A DNA stretch of 64,000 nucleotides, taken from Citrobacter sp. wls619. GTDB lineage: Bacteria; Pseudomonadota; Gammaproteobacteria; Enterobacterales; Enterobacteriaceae. The position numbers and the translations under genes are program-made. The stretch is from positions 94,957 through 158,956 of the forward strand of contig NZ_SZXJ01000043.1 of assembly GCF_005281345.1 (NCBI RefSeq), given 5' to 3'. Positions 34,401 to 46,123 of this stretch are shown here, piece by piece (position 1 is the stretch's first letter; each line of letters opens with the position of its first letter). The notes under the pieces were generated by a model. That model worked only from the letters and a program-made list of their open reading frames with translations, did not search any database and was not told the origin of the DNA.

Positions 34401-35288
34401 CAACCAACCGGAGTGCTCACGGCTGATATGCGCAGTCAGGTTATCGACGGACAACGTGTGGATGTTGTTCTCCCCCTTCCAGCTTGCGCCGCCCTTTTTC
34501 AACCAGACATCGCCGCCAGAGACTTCGCCTTTGTTGAGCGTCATCCAGCCTTCCAGGCTAAAGCGCGCGGTTTGCAGCGCAACATTGTCCTGCATCCATT
34601 TCCCCAACCACGGCTTAACGTCGATGTCGTCAGCCTGCAGCCAGACTCGACCATTATTCAGCAGTCCGTCATCATCACGCAGATCCATACGCACCTGCAT
34701 AACACCGTGCTGGCCGGTCAGGCTGGAGAGACTGACCTGGCCTTCAGCACGATGCCGGTTTTTACCGTTCAACCAGGTTAACTGAGGGATCGCCAGTTCT
34801 GCACGCTGGCCTGACAGGGTCAAAAAACTGACCTGGCTGTCGCGAAGATCAAAATGATCAAACTGGCGCAGGAATAGATCGCTGACATGGCTGGTTTCAA
34901 TTCCGTCGCCGCTATCGCCGCGTTGGATCGGTGTATTGGTGCGCAACTGCAGTTGCCAGAAGGTGAGATCGCGAAACTGCCAGCGCATGTGCAGCAAGCT
35001 TTGCCAGACATCCAGCGCCAGCGTGACGCGCTTTACCGAGAATTCGCCACCGTCTTTCAGCTGGGCATGGATATCACGCGCTTCAAGCGTAGGGCCAAAA
35101 TTTTGCCAGTTAGCAGAAAGCTGGCTGGCGGAAACAGGCATACCGGTGGCAGATTCAATCTTACCCAGAATGGTCGGACGCCAGCTATCGAGATGTGGTA
35201 GAGCAAGGCGCAGCCCACTGACCAGCAGCGCTGCGATGACAACGAATGCGGCTCCAGTGAGCAGTAAAATCCCCGGCAATCGCCTCAC
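31488..35288 (-). CDS. yhdP: AsmA-like phospholipid transport protein YhdP
   Basis: YhdP is a very large envelope protein, one of the AsmA-like bridges that carry phospholipid from inner to outer membrane. The 1266-residue length equals E. coli YhdP. One N-terminal membrane anchor (LPGILLLTGAAFVVIAALLV) is followed by a long repetitive beta-rich region and the C-terminal DUF3971/AsmA region (DGLEADIAMKGSVNLVRREL). I chose the GTG at 35288: AAGGAG lies upstream, and the protein then starts RRLPGILLL like E. coli. An ATG seven codons earlier overlaps that ribosome site. Confidence 0.93.
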   Translation of the reverse strand: MRRLPGILLLTGAAFVVIAALLVSGLRLALPHLDSWRPTILGKIESATGMPVSASQLSANWQNFGPTLEARDIHAQLKDGGEFSVKRVTLALDVWQSLLHMRWQFRDLTFWQLQLRTNTPIQRGDSGDGIETSHVSDLFLRQFDHFDLRDSQVSFLTLSGQRAELAIPQLTWLNGKNRHRAEGQVSLSSLTGQHGVMQVRMDLRDDDGLLNNGRVWLQADDIDVKPWLGKWMQDNVALQTARFSLEGWMTLNKGEVSGGDVWLKKGGASWKGENNIHTLSVDNLTAHISREHSGWLFAIPDTRITMDDKPWPSGALTLAWFPEQEVGGANNKRSDELRIRASNLELAGLEGLRPMAAKLSPALGDIWRATQPSGKINVLALDIPLQATEKTRFQSSWTDLAWKQWKLLPGAEHFSGTLSGSVENGALTASMKQAKMPYETVFRAPLEIEDGVATLSWLKNENGFQLDGRNIDVKAKAVHARGGFRYLQPADDEPWLGILAGISTHDGSQAWRYFPENLMGKELVDYLSGAIQGGEADNATLVYGGNPHLFPYLHNEGQFQVLVPLRNAKFAFQPDWPALTDLNIELNFINDGLWMKTDSVNLGGVKATNLTANIPDYAKEKLLIDADINGPGKAVGPYFDETPLKESLGATLEQLQIDGDVSARLHLDIPLDGSLVTAKGDVNLRNNSLFIKPLDSTLKNLNGKFSFINGDLKSEPMTANWFNQPLNVDFSTTEGTKAYQVAVNLNGDWQPTRMGILPVQVNDALSGSMAWNGKVGIDLPYHAGPTYDIELKGDLKNVSSHLPAPLNKVAGESLPVNVKAEGNLRSFDLTGNAGSKNHFNSRWLLNQKLTLDRAIWTSESRTVPALPDQQGIELNLPPMDGAQWLALFQKGAANNVGSNANFPQRIAVRTPSLSLGGQQWNNLSIVSEPGLNGTSVRAQGREINATLAMRNNAPWLANIKYLYYNPSAATSSPNTTPASPFSAINNVSFRGWPDAQIRCEECWMWGQKYGRIDADVAIKGDTLTLSNGLLDTGFARLTADGEWVNVPGKERTSLKGKLNGNKIDAAAGFFGVSTPIRNSSFNVEYDLHWRNPPWDPDEASLNGILRTRLGKGELTELSTGHAGQLLRLLSFDALLRKLRFDFSDTFSEGFYFDSIRSTAWIKDGVMHTDDTLVDGLEADIAMKGSVNLVRRELDMEAVVAPEISATVGVAAAFAVNPIVGAAVFAASKVLGPLWSKVSILRYRITGPVDKPQINEVLRQPRKESQQ

Positions 35289-35340
35289 GCGCCTCTCCTT
35301 GTCTGCCAAAAAATGTGACTCACACCCCTCGAGTGAATAT

Positions 35341-35376
35341 TGCCGGATGGCGGCGCTTGTGCCTTATCCGGCCTAC
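35341..35376. repeat. REP element between rng and yhdP
   Basis: TGCCGGATGGCGGCGCTTGT followed by GCCTTATCCGGCCTAC is a clear single REP unit in the rng-yhdP gap. Confidence 0.87.
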
Positions 35377-35399
35377 ATGCGCGGGTGCCACTACACGAT

Positions 35400-36869
35400 T
35401 TACATCATTACCACGTCAAACTGCTCCTGGTTATAGAGCGGTTCGACTTGTACTTTGACCTGTTTGCCGACAAAGATTTCCACTTCCGCCAGCGCATGCG
35501 ACTCTTCCCCTTTCAGGGTTTCAGCCACTGCCGGAGATGCGTACACCAGGAAACGATCGGAGTCGTAAGCATGGTGCACGCGGACGATTTCACGCATGAT
35601 TTCATAGCAGACGGTTTCGACCGTTTTCACCGTGCCACGTCCGTGGCAGGTTGGGCACTCGTTACACAGCACATGCTCCACGCTTTCACGCGTGCGCTTA
35701 CGCGTCATCTCCACCAGGCCCAGCTGTGAAAAACCGTTAATGCTGGTTTTTACGCGATCCTTACTCAGCGCCTGTTCCAGAGAGTGCAGCACCCGGCGGC
35801 GGTGATCTTCATTATTCATGTCGATAAAATCGATAATGATTATGCCGCCCAGATTACGCAGACGCAGCTGACGTGCGATGGCCTGCGTTGCTTCAATATT
35901 AGTATTAAAGATAGTGTCATCGAGATTACGATGCCCGACAAATGCACCCGTGTTGATATCTACGGTGGTCATGGCTTCAGTTTGATCGATAATCAAATAA
36001 CCACCGGATTTCAGCTCAACCTTGCGCTCCAGCGCACGTTGGATTTCATTCTCAACGTCGAAGAGATCGAAAATCGGTTGGCGTCCACTATAGTGTTCCA
36101 GCTTGCTGGTCATCTCCGGGATATATTCCGCAGTAAATTCCAACAATGCTTCATAAGTCAGACGGGAATCGACGCGAATTCGGTCTAACTGAGCATCGGC
36201 AAAATCACGCAGAACGCGCTGTGCCAGCGCCAATTCACCATACATCTGGTAGCGCGTTTGTGGGCGCTTCTTACGCTCCATGACCTTCGTCCAGACGCGC
36301 TTAAGGTAAGCGGCATCAGAGGCAAGGTCTTCTTCACATACGCCTTCAGCCGCCGTGCGAATGATGAATCCGCCCTGCTCGTCGCAGTAATCCGCCACCA
36401 CCTTTTTCAGGCGTTCGCGTTCGGTTTCGCTCTCGATTCGCTGAGAAACCCCCACGTGCGAGGCGCCAGGCATAAAGACAAGATAACGAGAAGGAAGCGT
36501 GATATCCGTCGTCAGGCGTGCGCCCTTCGTGCCCAGAGGATCTTTCACCACCTGTACCATCAGGTCTTGCCCCTGACGCACCAGTTCGGAGATATCGCGC
36601 ACAGTGAACTGTTTTTGTTCTTCACCCGCTACGCATTCGGTATGCGGCATGATGTCTGATGCGTGAAGAAATGCGGCTTTATCCAGCCCAATATCTACAA
36701 AAGCCGCCTGCATACCCGGAAGTACACGACTTACACGACCTTTGTAGATATTGCCTACGATTCCGCGTCGCGCCTCACGTTCAATATGAATTTCCTGCAG
36801 AATACCGCCATCAATGTACGCCACCCGCGTTTCCGATGGCGTTACGTTTACCAACAATTCAGCCGTCAT
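35400..36869 (-). CDS. rng: Ribonuclease G
   Basis: RNase G is an endoribonuclease related to RNase E; it matures the 5' end of 16S rRNA and cuts some mRNAs. The 489-residue form starting at 36869 ([18 protein letters not shown]) matches E. coli. The S1 RNA-binding domain is near residues 35-120, the catalytic aspartates lie in [13 protein letters not shown] and IIIIDFIDM near 300-345, and the zinc-link cysteines are in CPTCHGRG. Its start overlaps the end of maf by 11 bases, indicating coupled translation. Confidence 0.96.
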   Translation of the reverse strand: MTAELLVNVTPSETRVAYIDGGILQEIHIEREARRGIVGNIYKGRVSRVLPGMQAAFVDIGLDKAAFLHASDIMPHTECVAGEEQKQFTVRDISELVRQGQDLMVQVVKDPLGTKGARLTTDITLPSRYLVFMPGASHVGVSQRIESETERERLKKVVADYCDEQGGFIIRTAAEGVCEEDLASDAAYLKRVWTKVMERKKRPQTRYQMYGELALAQRVLRDFADAQLDRIRVDSRLTYEALLEFTAEYIPEMTSKLEHYSGRQPIFDLFDVENEIQRALERKVELKSGGYLIIDQTEAMTTVDINTGAFVGHRNLDDTIFNTNIEATQAIARQLRLRNLGGIIIIDFIDMNNEDHRRRVLHSLEQALSKDRVKTSINGFSQLGLVEMTRKRTRESVEHVLCNECPTCHGRGTVKTVETVCYEIMREIVRVHHAYDSDRFLVYASPAVAETLKGEESHALAEVEIFVGKQVKVQVEPLYNQEQFDVVMM

Positions 36870-37452
36870 GTTTATCCCTTTTCTCACGCAGTGCGTTAAA
36901 ATTGCTCAGCAACTCATACGTTTCTACCAGCGGTAAGCCGACTACGGCGTGATAGCTGCCATTGATCTTCCTGACAAAACAGCCACCCAACCCTTGAATA
37001 CCGTATGCACCTGCTTTATCCATAGGCTCACCGCTGGCAACATAGCCGGCGATGTCCTCATCTGTTAGTGCTCTGAATGTCACTTCCGTCACCACCAGAC
37101 AGTCCAGGCTGTGCTGGCGATCGGCTAATGCGACAGCCGTCATGACCTGATGCGTTTTGCCTGACAGTTTGTGCAACATCGCGGCTGCATGGTCGGCATC
37201 ATGTGGTTTTTCCAGCACTTCGCCATTAAGGATAACAATGGTATCCGCCCCCAGCACAGGTAAATCGCGCTCAGCCAGTGCTACGCCCGCTTGCGCTTTT
37301 TCACGCGCCAGACGAACAACATACTGCTGGGCGCTTTCCTGCGGGTGCCGCTGTTCCTCAATTCCAGGAACCAGTCGTTCAAATGTTACGCCAAGCTGGG
37401 CCAACAGTTCCTGACGACGTGGGGAACCTGAAGCAAGATACAGAGTATTCAT
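36859..37452 (-). CDS. yhdE: Maf-like dTTP/UTP pyrophosphatase YhdE
   Basis: YhdE is a Maf/Ham1-fold nucleotide pyrophosphatase that hydrolyses dTTP and UTP; overproduction stops division in E. coli. The 197-residue form beginning [17 protein letters not shown] matches the family. The phosphate loop ASGSPRR (residues 6-12), the metal aspartate in VLGADTIV and the base-recognition segment [10 protein letters not shown] are visible. It lies between mreD and rng in the shape-gene cluster. Confidence 0.94.
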   Translation of the reverse strand: MNTLYLASGSPRRQELLAQLGVTFERLVPGIEEQRHPQESAQQYVVRLAREKAQAGVALAERDLPVLGADTIVILNGEVLEKPHDADHAAAMLHKLSGKTHQVMTAVALADRQHSLDCLVVTEVTFRALTDEDIAGYVASGEPMDKAGAYGIQGLGGCFVRKINGSYHAVVGLPLVETYELLSNFNALREKRDKHDG

Positions 37453-37459
37453 ATCAACC

Positions 37460-37948
<489 letters not shown>

Positions 37949-38971
37949 TTACTGCCCTCCCGGCTTACGCGGAGCAGGTTGTGACGGCGTGGTTGTTGCA
38001 GGAACCGGCGTGACACCTGTCGCCGGAGCAGGAACTGGCGCAGGCGGCCCCATGGCATCCGGTGCCGGCAGGACTTGCGGCATCATTTGCATCAGACGTT
38101 CATTAGCTACACGGTGCACTTCTTCCGGCGTCATCGGGTTAGCGCCATTGCGATCGGCTCCCCACAGCAGCAGCAGATAACGTAAACGCTGTAAACCCGC
38201 AGTCGGACGCGCCTGAATCACGGTGTATGCACGCTGGGTATCCAGCTTCACAGAGGAAACGACACCGACTGGATAGCCTTCAGGGAAACGCCCACCCAGC
38301 CCGGAAGTTACCAGCACATCGCCAACGCGAATGTCAGTATTAGCCGGCAGGTGTTCGAGCTGAAGATCGTCCGTGCAGCCGTTACCGGCAGCGATCACGC
38401 GAATATCGTTACGCAATACCTGGATTGGCAGTGCATGCGTCGCGTCACAAATCAGCAGTACGCGGCTGGTCAGTTTTGCCACTGCAACGACCTGGCCCAC
38501 TACGCCTTTATCGCTGATGACCGGCTGACCTTCGTAGACGCCGTTAACGCTCCCTTTGTCGATCACAACCTGATCGCTGTAAGGATCGTTAACCGTTGAG
38601 ATGACCTGCGTCACCATTTTTTGTTCGTCCTGGCGCAGCGGCGATCCCAGCAGCTCACGCAAACGCGCGTTCTCCTGTTTATATTGCCCCAGCATCAGCA
38701 GTTCACTGTTTTTCAGCAGCAGTTCCTGACGCAATGCCCGGTTTTCAAGTTCGAGTTGGTCACGAGAAGCCAGCGTTTGCGACACGCCGTCGAGTAATTC
38801 ACGGGGACCATTAGAGATAAAGTAGAAAGGACTGACGGCGGTATCCATGTACGTTCGGATTTGACTAAACGTACCCAGGCGGCTGTCGGCAATAATAACG
38901 CCGAGCGCCACCAGCACCGCCAGAATAAGGCGAATCTGTAGCGACGGGCCACGGCTAAAAATTGGCTTCAT
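37949..38971 (-). CDS. mreC: Cell shape-determining protein MreC
   Basis: MreC is a bitopic elongasome protein that forms periplasmic filaments and activates PBP2. It has an N-terminal membrane segment (LQIRLILAVLVALGVIIA), a coiled coil (about residues 65-105) and two beta-barrel domains (about 110-270). At 340 residues it is about 27 shorter than E. coli MreC; the difference is in the proline- and alanine-rich tail after the conserved MMPQVLP segment. The rest is nearly identical. Confidence 0.96.
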   Translation of the reverse strand: MKPIFSRGPSLQIRLILAVLVALGVIIADSRLGTFSQIRTYMDTAVSPFYFISNGPRELLDGVSQTLASRDQLELENRALRQELLLKNSELLMLGQYKQENARLRELLGSPLRQDEQKMVTQVISTVNDPYSDQVVIDKGSVNGVYEGQPVISDKGVVGQVVAVAKLTSRVLLICDATHALPIQVLRNDIRVIAAGNGCTDDLQLEHLPANTDIRVGDVLVTSGLGGRFPEGYPVGVVSSVKLDTQRAYTVIQARPTAGLQRLRYLLLLWGADRNGANPMTPEEVHRVANERLMQMMPQVLPAPDAMGPPAPVPAPATGVTPVPATTTPSQPAPRKPGGQ

Positions 38972-39034
38972 AGTCTATGCGTATTCTCGCATCAGAGCGG
39001 AAGAGCAACCTATGGCTACCCTTCCTGCATCCGA

Positions 39035-40384
<1,350 letters not shown>

Positions 40385-42325
40385 TTAAACCGAGTATCTT
40401 TGCGAATATTTTTTCACGTTTGTGTCAAGTGGCTGTGATGCGGCAAAAAAATCACCCTGCCCACCCGCGACTCCACGTTCTGTCAGGGTATGCCACTCGC
40501 TGCGCGAACGAACGCCCGTGGCATAAACCTGTGTTGGCATTCCGGTACACGTCTCTACCAGGCTCTGAACCAGCAACTGATTTTCCGTTCGCTTATCAAT
40601 GTTTCTCACCAGACTGGGATGAAGCTTCAACAATTCGACATTCAGCTCTTTGATCCAGCTGGTACTCACCAACGTTAAACCGGCCTGCGTAACGGCGATA
40701 CGTACGCCAAGCGCATCCATCAATCGGATAACCGGTTGTAACCGGCTGATGTGTTGACAAACATCTGCCTCAGCAAGTTCAATAATTATGCGTTTACGTA
40801 GCGATTTTTCGCACTGCATCAGCGTATCTCGCAGCCAACGCTGAAAACGTGGGCGAATGAGCGATTCAACCGTCGTCTGCATCGCCAGATTTTCCTGCGG
40901 CCAGTAACCCAACAGCAGGATGAGACGGCTTAACTGCAGACGGTCATACTCTTCCGCCAGACCAAACTGCAGCACCATCGGCATATATTCCGCCGAGATG
41001 ACCTCTTCATTGCCATCGAAAATACGGCACATAAGCTCGCGATGGTGCACCCGCCCTTCACGCGTTACGGCAGGTTTTTGATAAATTCGCGGTCCGCCCC
41101 GACTGAGCATCTGCTCAATCAGCGTTCGCCAGCGCACATTGCCCCGACCTTTTTCCGGCAGAGAGTCGTCATACACCGACCAGCTGTTTCCGCCCTGCAA
41201 TACTGAATTCCGGGTGGCCGCTTCGGCGTGATCCATAACTTGTTCAGTCGATTGACCGCTGCGACAGACACAAATGCCGATATGAACCATATCGGCACGA
41301 TCGATCATTTTATTAGCCGGAAGCGCATCTACCGCTTTTAATAATTGCCCGGCTATGCTTTCCGCCTCTTTCAATGTGCGGTGTGGCAGTAGGATAGCAA
41401 AATCGCTACGGTGGTAGCGCGCCAGCAACGCGCCCGGATAGCGGGTCATAAAAGTCGACAACAAATTGATCAGCGTTGAGATTTGTTCTTCCGCCTGGGT
41501 AATGCCCCAGCTCTCGCGTAGCAGCGTAAAGTCCGGCAGACGAACCATCATCACCACACCATGCGAGCCGACTTTTTCCTGATCTTCCAGCAGCGTCGCC
41601 AGTTGGTTATCAAAGAACAAGCGGTTGCTCAGCCCCGTTTTTGTATCCTGCGCGACATAGGAGCGAATTAGCGTATCCAGCCTGCTGCGTTGCTCACGAG
41701 CATTTTGAATTTCGGTCAGTAGCATGTCGAGCGCACTACTGGTACGCGCTGGCCACTCATAGACCGTTCCCCGCACGTTCGGTCCACGTTCGCCATTCAG
41801 AATGCGCGTTGAACGAATCTCCAGCAGTTCCTGTCCGGAAAGTTGACGCTGAAGCCAGCGCACCGACAAAAACAGCATCAGGATGATAAAGCCTATCGAT
41901 AGCGTGAGCGGTGCCGTGGTCATCAACGAATGGAAATAGTTGCCCATCGGATCCTGGTAAACCATGCGCAGCGACATCCCCGGATGTTTGACCAGCGGGA
42001 CGGTGATGTCACGATACAGATTGTTCGTCCCCGCCGGGCGGTAGCTACTGGTGCGGGAGTGGTCATACACCACGTTTTCGCCCTGTAGCAGCTCGATACG
42101 CACGATATCAACCGAAATCATCAATTCATCAATTTGCGGCGTTAAGGACACAACATCCCGGGTGACCAGATGGGTATCGATCGCCGTCGCCACCGCCTGA
42201 ACTCGGGTGGTGAACTTATATTGAATAGCGTTATAGAAACTCAGCGAGCAACCTATCAGCGTCACGAAAATCGTTAACCCGGTAAGCAGCGTGACAAAGG
42301 CTGAAAATTTCGTCGTTAATCGCAT
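40385..42325 (-). CDS. csrD: RNase E specificity factor CsrD
   Basis: CsrD targets the small RNAs CsrB and CsrC for decay by RNase E. The 646-residue form starting at 42325 (MRLTTKFSAFVTLLTGLT) equals E. coli CsrD. It has two membrane segments (about 10-30 and 135-155), a HAMP-like linker, a degenerate GGDEF domain (RYHRSDFAILLP in place of GGDEF) and a degenerate EAL domain (RELMCRIFDG in place of EAL). Loss of the catalytic residues is normal for this protein, which does not make or break c-di-GMP. Confidence 0.95.
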   Translation of the reverse strand: MRLTTKFSAFVTLLTGLTIFVTLIGCSLSFYNAIQYKFTTRVQAVATAIDTHLVTRDVVSLTPQIDELMISVDIVRIELLQGENVVYDHSRTSSYRPAGTNNLYRDITVPLVKHPGMSLRMVYQDPMGNYFHSLMTTAPLTLSIGFIILMLFLSVRWLQRQLSGQELLEIRSTRILNGERGPNVRGTVYEWPARTSSALDMLLTEIQNAREQRSRLDTLIRSYVAQDTKTGLSNRLFFDNQLATLLEDQEKVGSHGVVMMVRLPDFTLLRESWGITQAEEQISTLINLLSTFMTRYPGALLARYHRSDFAILLPHRTLKEAESIAGQLLKAVDALPANKMIDRADMVHIGICVCRSGQSTEQVMDHAEAATRNSVLQGGNSWSVYDDSLPEKGRGNVRWRTLIEQMLSRGGPRIYQKPAVTREGRVHHRELMCRIFDGNEEVISAEYMPMVLQFGLAEEYDRLQLSRLILLLGYWPQENLAMQTTVESLIRPRFQRWLRDTLMQCEKSLRKRIIIELAEADVCQHISRLQPVIRLMDALGVRIAVTQAGLTLVSTSWIKELNVELLKLHPSLVRNIDKRTENQLLVQSLVETCTGMPTQVYATGVRSRSEWHTLTERGVAGGQGDFFAASQPLDTNVKKYSQRYSV

Positions 42326-42550
42326 CCTTGTGTTAACTCCGACAGTAATGAATCCGGTGTGAAAGTGAAAAAGCGACACGAAAATGCAAAACTGAACGCG
42401 AAATCCGTCAATTTACACAAACAATGTGGGCATACTACCAAATCAGGTATATCTGGCAATTTATTGCGCAGAATCGGCATCATGTTTTAATTAGCGAGTA
42501 TAGTCTTCACAGATAATTTTCCAATCCACTATATGAATTGAGGACAGGTT

Positions 42551-43525
42551 ATGCAGGCTTTGATCTTAGAACAGCAGGACGGAAAAACCCTCGCATCCGT
42601 TCAACCCCTCGACGAAAATCAGCTACCTGAAGGCGATGTGACGGTGGATGTTCACTGGTCGAGCCTGAACTATAAAGATGCCCTCGCCATCACCGGAAAG
42701 GGTAAAATTATCCGCAATTTTCCGATGATTCCTGGCATCGATTTCGCCGGTACCGTACGCACAAGTGAAGATCCTCGTTTTCATGCAGGTCAGGAAGTCT
42801 TACTGACCGGATGGGGCGTGGGTGAGAATCATTGGGGTGGGCTGGCCGAACGCGCTCGTGTGAAAGGCGATTGGCTGGTTGCGCTGCCAAAAGGACTGGA
42901 CGGTCGCAAAGCCATGGTCATTGGCACCGCCGGTTTTACCGCGATGCTGTGCGTCATGGCGCTTGAAGATGCCGGTGTCCGCCCGGAAGACGGCGAAATC
43001 GTCGTCACCGGTGCCAGCGGTGGCGTAGGCAGTACTGCCGTTGCGCTGCTGCACAAACTGGGTTACCAGGTTGCGGCTGTATCGGGCCGCGAAAGCACCC
43101 ACGATTACCTGAAAAGCCTGGGTGCCAACCGCATTCTGGGTCGTGATGAGTTTGCTGAATCTCGTCCGCTGGAAAAGCAACTGTGGGCAGGCGCCATTGA
43201 TACCGTTGGCGACAAAGTGCTGGCAAAAGTACTGGCGCAGATGAACTATGGCGGTTGTGTTGCCGCCTGTGGACTGGCTGGCGGTTTTGCGCTACCCACC
43301 ACGGTAATGCCGTTTATTCTGCGCAACGTGCGCTTACAGGGCGTCGATTCCGTGATGACGCCTCCGGCTCGTCGTGCACAGGCCTGGCAACGTCTGGTTA
43401 ACGACCTGCCAGAGTCGTTCTATACCCAGGCAGCGACAGAAATCACGCTTGCCGATGCACCGAAGTTCGCCGATGCCATCATCAATAACCAGGTGCAGGG
43501 CCGCACGCTGGTGAAGGTGAAATAA
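42551..43525 (+). CDS. acuI: Acrylyl-CoA reductase (NADPH)
   Basis: AcuI (YhdH) reduces toxic acryloyl-CoA to propionyl-CoA. It is a zinc-independent medium-chain reductase of 324 residues. The NADPH-binding TGASGGVGSTAV lies near residue 155, and the N-terminal catalytic domain has the conserved SSLNYKDALAITG and GIDFAGTV. A GAGGACAG site precedes the ATG. It is divergent from csrD. Confidence 0.95.
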   Translation: MQALILEQQDGKTLASVQPLDENQLPEGDVTVDVHWSSLNYKDALAITGKGKIIRNFPMIPGIDFAGTVRTSEDPRFHAGQEVLLTGWGVGENHWGGLAERARVKGDWLVALPKGLDGRKAMVIGTAGFTAMLCVMALEDAGVRPEDGEIVVTGASGGVGSTAVALLHKLGYQVAAVSGRESTHDYLKSLGANRILGRDEFAESRPLEKQLWAGAIDTVGDKVLAKVLAQMNYGGCVAACGLAGGFALPTTVMPFILRNVRLQGVDSVMTPPARRAQAWQRLVNDLPESFYTQAATEITLADAPKFADAIINNQVQGRTLVKVK

Positions 43526-43580
43526 AACAATTCGCAGATACAAATTTACATTTAATTAACGAAATTTCGCGGCATATCTC

Positions 43581-44650
<1,070 letters not shown>

Positions 44651-45250
44651 GTGCGCCTGACGGCAAAACAGATTACCTGGCTGAAAGTTTGCCTGCACCT
44701 TGCCGGACTTTTACCGTTTCTCTGGCTATTTTGGGCGGTAAATCATGGGGGACTGAGCGCCGATCCGGTCAAAGACATTCAGCACTTTACCGGTCGGACA
44801 GCTCTGAAATTCTTACTGGCTACCTTGCTGGTCGCGCCGTTGGCGCGCTACGCTAAACAGCCATTATTGATACGCACTCGCCGCCTGTTAGGGCTATGGT
44901 GTTTCGCCTGGGCGACGTTACATTTAACCAGCTATGCACTCCTCGAGTTGGGTATTAATAATCTGGCGCTGTTAGGACGGGAATTAATCACGCGACCTTA
45001 TTTGATGCTGGGCATTGTCAGCTGGGTCATATTATTCGCCCTCACATTAACATCCACGCAGTCGGCGCAGCGAAAGCTGGGTAAAAACTGGCAGTATCTG
45101 CACAACTTCGTCTATCTTGTGGCGATCCTGGCACCCATACATTATCTGTGGTCGGTAAAAATTATCTCCCCGCAACCGATTATTTATGCCGCACTTGCAG
45201 CGCTACTGTTAGCCTGCCGCTATAAGAAGTTTCGCCAGTGGTGGCGGTAG
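44651..45250 (+). CDS. msrQ: Heme-binding membrane subunit MsrQ
   Basis: MsrQ (YedZ) is the inner-membrane b-type heme protein that passes electrons to MsrP. The 199 residues contain about six hydrophobic segments with conserved histidines ([40 protein letters not shown]). It starts with GTG immediately after the msrP TAA, so translation is coupled. It is about 12 residues shorter than E. coli MsrQ at the basic C-terminal tail. Confidence 0.94.
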   Translation: MRLTAKQITWLKVCLHLAGLLPFLWLFWAVNHGGLSADPVKDIQHFTGRTALKFLLATLLVAPLARYAKQPLLIRTRRLLGLWCFAWATLHLTSYALLELGINNLALLGRELITRPYLMLGIVSWVILFALTLTSTQSAQRKLGKNWQYLHNFVYLVAILAPIHYLWSVKIISPQPIIYAALAALLLACRYKKFRQWWR

Positions 45251-45368
45251 TTTCACGATATGTGCAGTACGTTGCAAAACACGGACGAACCCATGTTCTT
45301 TACATGCCAGCGGTTGATTATCTTCCCTGATAAGACCAGTATTTAGCTGCCAATTGCTACGAAATCGT

Positions 45369-45642
45369 TATAATGTGCGACCTTGCTATCCCCGGTAGCG
45401 TTTTTACAGCGCAGAAAGGGTGACAATCGCATATTGAAGGTATATTTTGTCTTTTACCCGAAAATGGCAGAAGATAGCCGCACAATGACTAACAAGTCTG
45501 GCAATCTCACTTAAAGGCAACCGCACCCAGTGCAATGCCTGAGATGCGTGGCATCTTGTCACTCACTGTTATAAAAATGCTATACAGACGGCGGTAAAAC
45601 GCTTGTCACAATCTCACTAAACAAAGAGTACGGAACCCACTC
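45369..45642 (+). promoter_or_regulatory. accBC promoter and long leader
   Basis: A perfect -10 TATAAT lies at 45369-45374, with no strong -35 at 17 bases. A start near 45381 would give a leader of about 260 bases, as known for E. coli accBC. The leader contains a 16-codon open frame (45464-45514) with a weak ribosome site and small hairpins near 45535-45555. The whole msrQ-accB gap (45251-45642) has no larger gene. Confidence 0.6.
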
Positions 45643-46113
45643 ATGGATATTCGTAAGATTAAAAAACTGATCGAGCTGGTTGAAGAATCAGGCATCTCCG
45701 AACTGGAAATTTCTGAAGGCGAAGAGTCTGTACGCATCAGCCGTGCGGCGCCAGCTGCAAGTTTTCCAATGATGCAACAGGCTTATGCTGCACCAGTGAT
45801 GCAGCAGCCAGCTCTGTCTAACGCTGTTGCACAGACTGCTACTCCAAGTATGGAAGCGCCGGCAGCAGCGGAAATCAGTGGTCACATCGTACGCTCCCCA
45901 ATGGTTGGTACGTTCTACCGCACCCCGAGCCCGGATGCGAAAGCATTCATCGAAATCGGCCAGAAAGTGAATGCGGGCGATACCCTGTGCATCGTTGAAG
46001 CCATGAAAATGATGAACCAGATCGAAGCCGACAAATCCGGCGTAGTGAAAGCGATTCTGGTAGAAAGCGGTCAACCGGTAGAATTTGACGAGCCGCTGGT
46101 CGTCATCGAATAA
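45643..46113 (+). CDS. accB: Biotin carboxyl carrier protein of acetyl-CoA carboxylase
   Basis: AccB carries biotin between the carboxylase and transferase parts of acetyl-CoA carboxylase, the first step of fatty acid synthesis. The 156-residue protein has an N-terminal oligomerisation region ([16 protein letters not shown]), an Ala/Pro-rich linker and the biotinyl domain. The biotinylated lysine is Lys122 in EAMKMM, and the thumb segment [15 protein letters not shown] is conserved. accC follows after 10 bases. Confidence 0.98.
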   Translation: MDIRKIKKLIELVEESGISELEISEGEESVRISRAAPAASFPMMQQAYAAPVMQQPALSNAVAQTATPSMEAPAAAEISGHIVRSPMVGTFYRTPSPDAKAFIEIGQKVNAGDTLCIVEAMKMMNQIEADKSGVVKAILVESGQPVEFDEPLVVIE

Positions 46114-46123
46114 CGAGGCGAAC

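Noticed and set aside
33928..34785. A 285-codon open frame on the plus strand
   Set aside because: It is antisense to yhdP, which is conserved over its full length; the frame has no ribosome site or family resemblance.
40385..42325. CsrD as an active c-di-GMP enzyme
   Set aside because: The GGDEF and EAL catalytic motifs are replaced (HRSDF, ELM), as in known CsrD.
43539..43550. HprR box upstream of msrP
   Set aside because: TACAAATTTACA resembles only half of the known box and lacks its inverted second half.
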